A stretch of DNA of 64,000 bases from Flaveria trinervia (lineage: Eukaryota; Streptophyta; Magnoliopsida; Asterales; Asteraceae), in contig CM046442.1 in assembly GCA_025506515.1 (NCBI GenBank), positions 16,376,187 through 16,440,186 of the forward strand. Direction: 5' to 3'. Below the pieces are notes generated by a model. The model was not told the origin of the DNA. It saw only the letters and a list, made by a program, of their open reading frames with translations, and ran no database searches. Made by a program: the position numbers and the translations under genes. Shown in pieces: positions 56,941 to 64,000 of the stretch (position 1 is its first letter; the number at the start of each line of letters is the position of its first letter).

Positions 56941-59309
56941 TGTAACATCTTGTAATTTTGGGTTAAATTAAAGTTACCCTTGTTAAGTTCTTGTATGGAC
57001 TAATTATGTTATTTATGAAACTTGTGAATTTGTTATGCTTATTCTTTGTTGCCTTAATTTTCTAATAATAATAATAATAAGATAATAGTAATCTTAATAA
57101 TAATAATTAGCAATAATAATACTAATAATAATACAACTAATGGTAACAATAACAATAATGTTAACAATAATAGTAATGATAATACTAGTGATAATATTAT
57201 TGATAACTATAACACTTATAACATTTATAAAGTTGTTAAACTTAAAAATGTTTAAAAACTTGAAGTGCACAAGTCTAGGGAGTTGTTATGTCAAATTAAA
57301 AATTAAATGAAAAGTTTACATATGAATTAACAAGGATCCAAACCGCAGGGACCATTTGTGTAATTCGGAAAACTCAACCCAAACTCCTCTTTCTCTCTCC
57401 CCGCAAATCCGGCAATTCACCGGTCATCTCCGGCCAACCTCCGGCGAGGACCCAAAACCCATTACATCTTCGATTAATGAACTCAAACCGTTCCAAATCA
57501 ATTCGTGAACGTGATTCGAAATTATCACGCACTTTAATTACGATTAAACACTGGTTACAAATATATCGGGTTGTATAACCGAAACCTTTAATCTTAGAGC
57601 CGTTCAATCATTTAAACCCAATAATAATCACATTAAACAGATCCTAATCGAACGTTAACTGATACAAAGCTTTTGTCGAACTCAATTCCATCTGAAACAC
57701 ACTTCAACCTCTAATTTGATTCTCGCATCATCGTGACATGTTCATCGACTGCGCATTCTCCTTCTCGTTTCGGAATCAGGTGAATTAACACATCATTTTG
57801 TTCGTTTAAACATGGGGAATAAAAGCCCCATGATCTCTAGCGTTAACAACAACGATTTGGCTGTCAATTTTGGTTCAAACGAATCTAGGGTTTATGGGTT
57901 TGGGGGAAGTTCATAGGGGTTGTGTTCTTAAGATTTGAAAACCAAAACTAAACCAAGGCCAAGGCTCTGGTTCACTGTTAAGACGCAGCTCCCTTAAGCG
58001 TGAGGTCCCGGGTTCGAACCCCAGACACCCTCATGTTTTCTTTTTAAGGCTTTTTAGCCTTAAAGCCAATTTCAGAAAATTCTTAATAAATATAAAAAAA
58101 AATTATTATAAACTTCAAATATTTTTTTTAAAGGACACCAAATATTTTCTACATATTTTTTAAGGTTAAATAAATATATATATCTTGTATATAAAACAAT
58201 TTAAAGAGGTTTGTTTCTAATAAATTCTTAAATGGATTACATAAAAACTAAAAAATTATTATTGGTCCCAAACGTTCCTTTCAATTTAATTACTTGAATC
58301 GTAGTTATTTCTTACAAATGTTTCTTTTTACATTTTTTGTATGAAATATAAATATATATTTTTTTAAGAAAATATGAATGAATTCCTATTGTAAATGTAA
58401 TTTATTTGACAAGCCCCAAATTCACTTAAAACCTAATTCTCGTTTAACCATTAAGCTTATTATAACTATACTTAAAACCTGTAAATATAAATATTCTTAG
58501 GTATTTCGTGAAGATTTACGTGGGACGTTGCTTATTATTCTTATTAGTCGTCACTCTTATTCTCATTGATCAAGTGAGTTTTCTTGCCTCTTTTTCATAT
58601 TTTTACACTAACTTGGGGTGAAACATGATAGCGTATACATGATACACTTATACACATTTGAAACTTGTAAATCACGTGCAATTCAACTTATTATTTTGTC
58701 ATGGTTATTTGTTTATGTAAGTGTTTATATGAGATACATAGTTTGTTTACAATCATTAACTATTGCTAGCCTGGCGACGTCTTAGATCTTTGGGCCTGAC
58801 AAGCCTATTTGGTGCTAAAGTCGATGTATTGCCGACTCCTAGGAGCCGTATGCTTGTGCACTAGGAACCAAATACACTTAGCCAATCTTTTATACTTGTA
58901 ATCAAGTCGAGGTTTGGTTGTAACGATATGTGTTCTATAACCTTACTAGCTTATGACCTATGATATGAATTGCTACTTGTAACCTTTTTCATATTATGTA
59001 TGAAAACCTTGGAAACTCACCAACTATTTTTAGTTGACTCTTATTTTTATCATGTTTCAGGTCAACCTCAAGTTTAAAGTGATCCTTTTGAAGCATGCAA
59101 TAATCTAGGACTTGGACCTAGCTAATGAAATAAAAGGATTACATTATGTTATGTTATGTTTGAACTTATTACTTGTTTGAGACGTATGATTGTATTTCAT
59201 TTCAAGACTTATGATAATAATATTTACATTTTAATATAGCGTTATGTGGCTGTGAACAATCTTAACCCTCACACCTCGACGTTTCCGCCGTCAAGGTTGG
59301 GGTGTGACA
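56941..59309 (+). repeat. 5' LTR of the LARD-like element
   Basis: Includes an AAT-rich microsatellite (about 57,062-57,200), a C-rich stretch (57,390-57,450), a tRNA-derived SINE-like segment (about 57,950-58,105) and the 3' end CGTCAAGGTTGGGGTGTGACA-type terminus. Short open frames inside it are not genes. Confidence 0.88.
57950..58105 (+). mobile_element. tRNA-derived SINE-like segment inside the 5' LTR
   Basis: Pol III-type boxes: an A-box-like GGTTCACTGTTAAGACG and a perfect B box GGTTCGAACCC (58,011-58,021), followed by a T-rich hairpin (AAGGCTTTTTAGCCTT) and an A-rich tail. The copy in the 3' LTR (about 63,706-63,865) has the extra G that completes the A box. Confidence 0.55.
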
Positions 59310-62300
59310 GATTGGTGTCGGAGCCCATAACTATAGGGATTTAGGTTATTAGAAATGGTGACCTAGACTATAGTTGCATGAACCTCATAGAAAGATCCTT
59401 ATACCTTTGTGCTTACATGTTGTTTGCATGCGACATAATGCTATGCCTTTTGTGCAACTTGATGCCTTAGCATAGGATTGCCTTATGTATGCTTAAACTT
59501 AGTTACTTGTCTCCCTAAACTTAACTTTAACTCTTTGATTCTCCTCGACGAATGAACTTCCTAAACCTATTCTCAACGACATGTGGAATCTACACTTATC
59601 ATCTGGGTTCAATTCCTTAGATTCTATGTCTAATCTATGAAAATCCCATCAAGGTTTTGATTCCATGAACCAAAGAAATTTGTGTGACACATAGACACCT
59701 GTATTCTAGATTTCCTGGAAAAAGGCCTTCGGGCTAAGACAAGCATATCGTATAAATCTCATTGTGAGACCAGTTATGCTTACCTGGGGATTTCTGGGAT
59801 GAGTGATAAACTATGGTCAACATACACAAGTCTCTAAGGCAAATGGGTCAATTTACCTTGACGTGTCAACGATTCCAAATGGTAATGCGTTACCAAATGG
59901 AACCATCCTCTTTGTATCTTAAAAATCTTTGATTCCTTGAACTGGTATCTCTTTATTCTCATCATACATAATGTTCCTGTTGATATTGAACCTATCCTAC
60001 ATTTCAACTCTTACGTTTAAACACCGTTACACGTTGAGCGTTTCTTGTATCTATTTCTATACCTTGACCAACGTGTGCATGACTCTTAATATATCCAATG
60101 ATATTGGGAATCTAAAACGAATGGTCTTCAAAACTTTAAATCATTACTTATGGTTTTCAAATCTCCTTAAAAACGTGTCCCATAACTAAAGACATGCAAT
60201 GCTGTAAGGTGGAATTCCTATATCTCGGGATACTTTGTCTAGGCAAAGTGTAAATGGTGATTTGACTCGATCATTGAATCCATTTACTTGGCTCGAAACC
60301 CTTGAGATGAGTGATCACTTGTAAGTACGCGTGTCTTCAATAAGGCTATGATTGACCTCATATCTTGAGAGTCCATGTATTCCCTTCGATTGTGAATCGA
60401 ATGTTCACATCTCATTGTGATGGAGAATCATTCTTGTCCTTGATTTTGTCTTCCTGACTTAAATTATTCAAGATTTGAACACCATCATAACTAATCCTGT
60501 TACCTTGAACTTTGACCTTAAATTTGTAAGCATGATTTTCCTTTTTGGTTACATTGATGTAACATGAAAGTTTCTGAATTTCTAAGTGATATTACTTTCC
60601 TTTTGATGTTAAGTCAAACCTTGAACCGTCTACACCGTGGGAGATGCAAGAGTTTGTAAGTCAATCTATGACTAAGAACACTCGTACCTCCTAACGATTC
60701 TAACTCATCAAATAGGGGTGATTCCCATACTTTGATGGTTCTCTATTCGTTTCGATAAATGGTTTTCAATTGTGTGTTTTATGAAATTTCATCCTCTGGA
60801 TTAGGGTGATTTCCTTATCTTGAGGATTGACTTCAATTATTCTCATTGGAACTTGCATTTCACAAATGACATGATCTCACCAAAATAGGATTGAAACCCG
60901 CACTTTGGTGACAAATGTCAATCTTCGATTGTTTTCTTGTTATTATGAAATTCAATCATCAAGATAGGCGTGAATTCCATACCTTGATGATAATATCATC
61001 TTTATGAATTGTATTTGTTCAAATGAGACGACTTCATCAAAGTAGGAGTGAATTCTGGATTTTGATGAAGAAGTTCATCTTGTTATATTTTGTTTTTGTA
61101 AAACTACACCGTTAAGATAGGAGTGATTTCCCTTACCTTAATGGTGAGTTACCTCGTCTTATTTCTGTGGATCCTCAACAAGGAGTTGGGATCGAACTTT
61201 TTGATTGGTAAGTTAGTGGTCATACCTTGGGAATACACCATCAAGTTAGGAGTGAAAACCACACCTAGATGACTATTCTCATTTCTTGATCTCCAACTTA
61301 CCAAGTTTGTAATCAAGTGACGAGAAACATATACTAACTTGCAGGGTGAAACAATGTTAGTGTTTCGACCTATCAAGCCAAAGCATGATCTCTGAACCTG
61401 AAAGGAGACCCTATCGCTCTAGGTTGATCTTGGTTCCAAGCTTGGAGCATTTAAATTCTTAAATTGATTTCTTTCCCTTTATCCTTATGTTTTGATTTGA
61501 TCTAGCTATATCTAACCATTTATTCCCTACTTATCAACTTTCATTTTGAGATATCATCAACATATGATTGTGTGGTGGTAGTCTTCTTAAACAATCTTTC
61601 TACTACATAAAGACGTTATCAACTTGTGGTTACGTCTTCTAGTCATACGAATGTTCTCGACTGTACTTATGGGTTTGATGAATTACGTATGCAATCTATA
61701 TCTGAAAATTTGTTACCTTGCAAAACATGGTTACAAATGCATGTCTTAATGTTTGCGTTACTTCTTGAATCACTTTTGAACCCTTAACCTTGGAAATCTT
61801 TAAAACTCTATCTTGGTTTCGACTAACGAGACTCGTTATTACTTACATTGTGACGTGGAGGTTCATAAACCTTCGTAACTTGTAGTCATGGGTTTGGCAT
61901 AAAGGAAAAGACGTAACTTGGTATGTATCCAAGTGTTTTACCTTCACATATGACAAGACCTAACATTCGTGATCCTATGGATCTCCTGTTTAACTTTTCA
62001 TTCACTAAGTGCCTCTTATCTTAGCTGTCATGATAACAATTGGTGCATTATAAACCGATTGTCTAAAATTCAATTTGATTTATGTGGGATAACGGGTCAA
62101 GAAATTGACTTGTAGCGGTTTCAAATATTCGTATACCGTAGTATGGCGTTAAAACATCGATTGTTATTTTGGATGACCGATTCATTTTCTACTTTTAATA
62201 ATGTTCCTAACCATTGTCGTGAACTTATTCCAAAATCTTCGCATATTGTATTATTATTAGATCGATGATTGGTCAAAGGAGAGATACATATTCACAAGAT

Positions 62301-62693
62301 ATGCGTTAAGATCGTTTCATATGGTGGCGTTTGGGATTCTTAAATCCTGACGGTTAACCTTTCTTATCATTGTTGGTCTTTAATTTATTTCTAGACATCA
62401 TTTTACTACGAAATTATATTCTAGAAATTATGTCTTATAAGTCTAACATACCACGGTAACTCGTCATCGTTTTTTCCAACGTTTCATCTCAAAACGTCTC
62501 GTATTTCACTGGAAGAGTTCAAGTTGGCATACATTATGTTAAGAGACTTGTAAGATTCCATAAAGTGAAATAGCTCATCTGTAAATAAACATCAACCACT
62601 GTTCGTTTGTACACTTATTTTCTTCATTTCAACTCTTTTACTCATTTGAGTTCATTTTTAATTCGGGACGGAATTCTTTTAAGTTGGAGAGAC
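59310..62693 (+). other. Non-coding interior of the LARD-like element
   Basis: No open frame of note in six frames. The middle (60,700-61,270) holds a tandem array of hairpin units with a conserved loop (see separate entry). Other hairpins occur, such as GTAAATGG...CCATTTAC at about 60,250-60,285. Confidence 0.7.
60706..61270 (+). repeat. Tandem array of hairpin units with conserved loop and covarying stems
   Basis: Units at a spacing of about 75-90 bp share the loop TAGGnGTGAnTTCC but have different, mutually complementary arms. Arms: CATCAAA/TTTGATG (60,706-60,737); ATCCTC/GAGGAT (60,791-60,827); TCACCAAA/TTTGGTGA (60,877-60,911); ATCATCAAG/CTTGATGAT (60,955-60,991); CTTCATCAAA/TTTGATGAAG (61,032-61,070); CACCGTTAAG/CTTAATGGTG (61,107-61,146). 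A weaker unit lies at about 61,227-61,265, with a degenerate one between. Repeated loops with changing but paired stems point to a selected structure. Confidence 0.8.
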
Positions 62694-64000
62694 TGTAACA
62701 TCTTGTAATTTTGGGTTAAATTAAAGTTATCCTTGTTAAGTTCTTGTATGGACTAATTATGTTATTTATGAAACTTGTGAATTTGTTATGCTTATTCTTT
62801 GTTGCCTTTAATTTTCTAATAATAATAATAAATAAGATAATAGTAATCTTAATAATAATAATTAGCAATAATAATACTAATAATAATACAACTAATGGTA
62901 ACAATAACAATAATGTTAACAATAATAGTAATGATAATACTAGTGATAATATTATTGATAACTATAACACTTATAACAATTTATAAAGTTGTTAAACTTA
63001 AAAATGTTTAAAAACTTGAAGTGCATAAGTCTAGGGAGTTGTTATGTCAAATTAAAAACTTAAATGAAAAGTTTACATATGAATTAACAAGGATCCAACC
63101 GCAGGGACCATTTGTGTAATTCGGAAAACTCAACCCAAACTCCTCTTTCTCTCTCCCCGCAAATCCGGCAATTCACCGGTCATCTCCGGCCAACCTCCGG
63201 CGAGGACCCAAAACCCATTACATCTTCGAATAATGAACTCAAACCGTTCCAAATCAATTCGTGAACGTGATTCGAAATTAATCACGCACTTTAATTACGA
63301 TTAAACACTGGTTACAAATATAATCGGGTTGTATAACCGAAACCTTTAATCTTAGAGCCGTTCAATCATTTAAACCCAATAATAATCACATTAAACAGAT
63401 CCTAATCGAACATTAAACTGATACAAAGCTTTTGTCGAACTCAATTCCATCTGAAAACACTTCAACCTCTAATTTGATTCTCGCATCATCGCGACATGTT
63501 CATCGACTGCGCATTCTCCTTCTCGTTTCGGAATCAGGTGAATTAATACATCATTTTGTTCGTTTAAACATGGGGAATAAAAGCCCCATGATCTCTAGCG
63601 TTAACAACAACGATTTGGCTGTCAATTTTGGTTCAAACGAATCTAGGGTTTATGGGTTGGGGGAAGTTCATAGGGGTTGTGTTCTTAAGATTTGAAAACC
63701 AAAACTAAACCAAGGCCAAGGCTCTGGTTCACTGGTTAAGACGCAGCTCCCTTAAGCGTGAGGTCCCGGGTTCGAACCCCAGACACCCTCATGTTTTCTT
63801 TTTAAGGCTTTTTAGCCTTAAAGCCATTTCAGAAAATTCTTAATAAATATAAAAAAAAAATTTATTATAAACTTCAAATATTTTTTTTAAAGGACACCAA
63901 ATATTTTTTACATATTTTCTTAAGGTTAAATAAATATATATATCTTGTATATAAAACAATTTAAGAGGTTTGTTTCTAATAAATTCTTAAATGGATTACA
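62694..64000 (+). repeat. 3' LTR of the LARD-like element, cut by the window end
   Basis: 1307 bp matching 56,941 onward at about 98%. Differences are mostly one-base indels in short homopolymers. Confidence 0.9.

Larger units (their letters stand above)
56941..64000 (+). mobile_element. Non-coding LTR retrotransposon (LARD-like), young
   Basis: 5' LTR 56,941-59,309 (2369 bp, TGTAACA...TGTGACA), a degenerate initiator-tRNA primer site (TGGTGTCGGAGC, 59,313), a 3384-bp interior with no coding potential on either strand, a polypurine tract (AGTTGGAGAGAC, before 62,694) and 1307 bp of the 3' LTR before the window ends. LTR ends and size recall the Tekay lineage, so an autonomous Tekay could have supplied the enzymes. 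The left flank ATAGA is the expected 5-bp target copy; the right one lies outside. The LTRs are about 98% identical, so the insertion is recent. Confidence 0.88.

Noticed and set aside
57963..58032. Functional tRNA gene
   Set aside because: The B box is perfect but no proper acceptor stem or standard anticodon arm forms; it is a tRNA-derived SINE-like head.
62744..62986. Asn/Thr-rich open frame, and its Ile/Leu-rich counterpart on the other strand
   Set aside because: Both come from reading an AAT microsatellite inside the LTR; the 5' LTR copy is not open in the same way.
63432..63695. 87-codon frame in the 3' LTR
   Set aside because: It lies wholly in the LTR, the same region in the 5' LTR is shifted by small indels, and it contains no known motif.

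Overview
The window is plant nuclear DNA: AT-rich, with spliced genes, nested LTR retrotransposons, hAT, Mutator and Helitron elements, MITEs and long (TA)n runs. The retroelement types (a Sirevirus-like copia with a long extra 3' gene, Tekay-type chromoviruses with LTRs of about 2 kb) and the codon style suggest a eudicot. Asteraceae is my best guess, from memory of similar elements and not proven here. Only two genes look like functional host genes. They sit tail to tail at 43.6-50.0 kb: a secreted endo-beta-1,4-mannanase (+ strand, six exons) and an S6K-type AGC protein kinase (- strand, six coding exons plus a spliced 5' leader).

Layout. 1-4.9 kb: a retroelement-like unit that lacks gag-pol and carries only a broken multi-domain gene resembling the extra gene of the Sirevirus further along. 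5.0-6.3 kb: a decayed hAT transposase. 6.3-7.2 kb: a 5'-truncated APC11 (anaphase-promoting complex RING subunit) pseudogene fused to it. 8.45-9.16 kb: a solo LTR. 10.1-36.3 kb: a nest of transposons. A Mutator-like (MULE) transposase gene is split by a 3.6-kb hAT element, which itself carries a Harbinger-type MITE. The MULE is split again by a minus-strand Tekay gypsy element, whose 5' LTR is in turn interrupted by a 12-kb Sirevirus-like copia element. The nest ends abruptly at about 36,311, where the remaining parts of the copia LTR, gypsy LTR and MULE are missing. 36.3-43.5 kb: AT-rich DNA with a MULE-type MITE, a palindromic 22-bp tandem array and a Helitron. 50-57 kb: MITEs, two tail-to-tail Helitrons in a TA microsatellite, a copia LTR-gag remnant and a Helitron fragment. 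56.9-64 kb: a young, non-coding LTR element (LARD-like) whose 3' LTR runs off the window.

The most interesting signals are: (1) a tandem array of about seven 75-90-nt hairpin units inside the non-coding LTR element, where the loop sequence is conserved and the stem arms vary but stay complementary; (2) the same multi-domain accessory gene in a full Sirevirus and in a gag-pol-less element, the latter with a frame-compatible GT-AG intron; (3) element-specific short CpG-containing motifs reiterated in the control regions of three retroelements; (4) Helitron 3' hairpins with compensatory changes; (5) many single-base deficits in homopolymer runs. The host genes need four one-base insertions to be open, and the LTR pair at 56.9/62.7 kb differs by more indels than substitutions. 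I read these as probable assembly errors, so frameshifts should not be taken as proof of pseudogenes.
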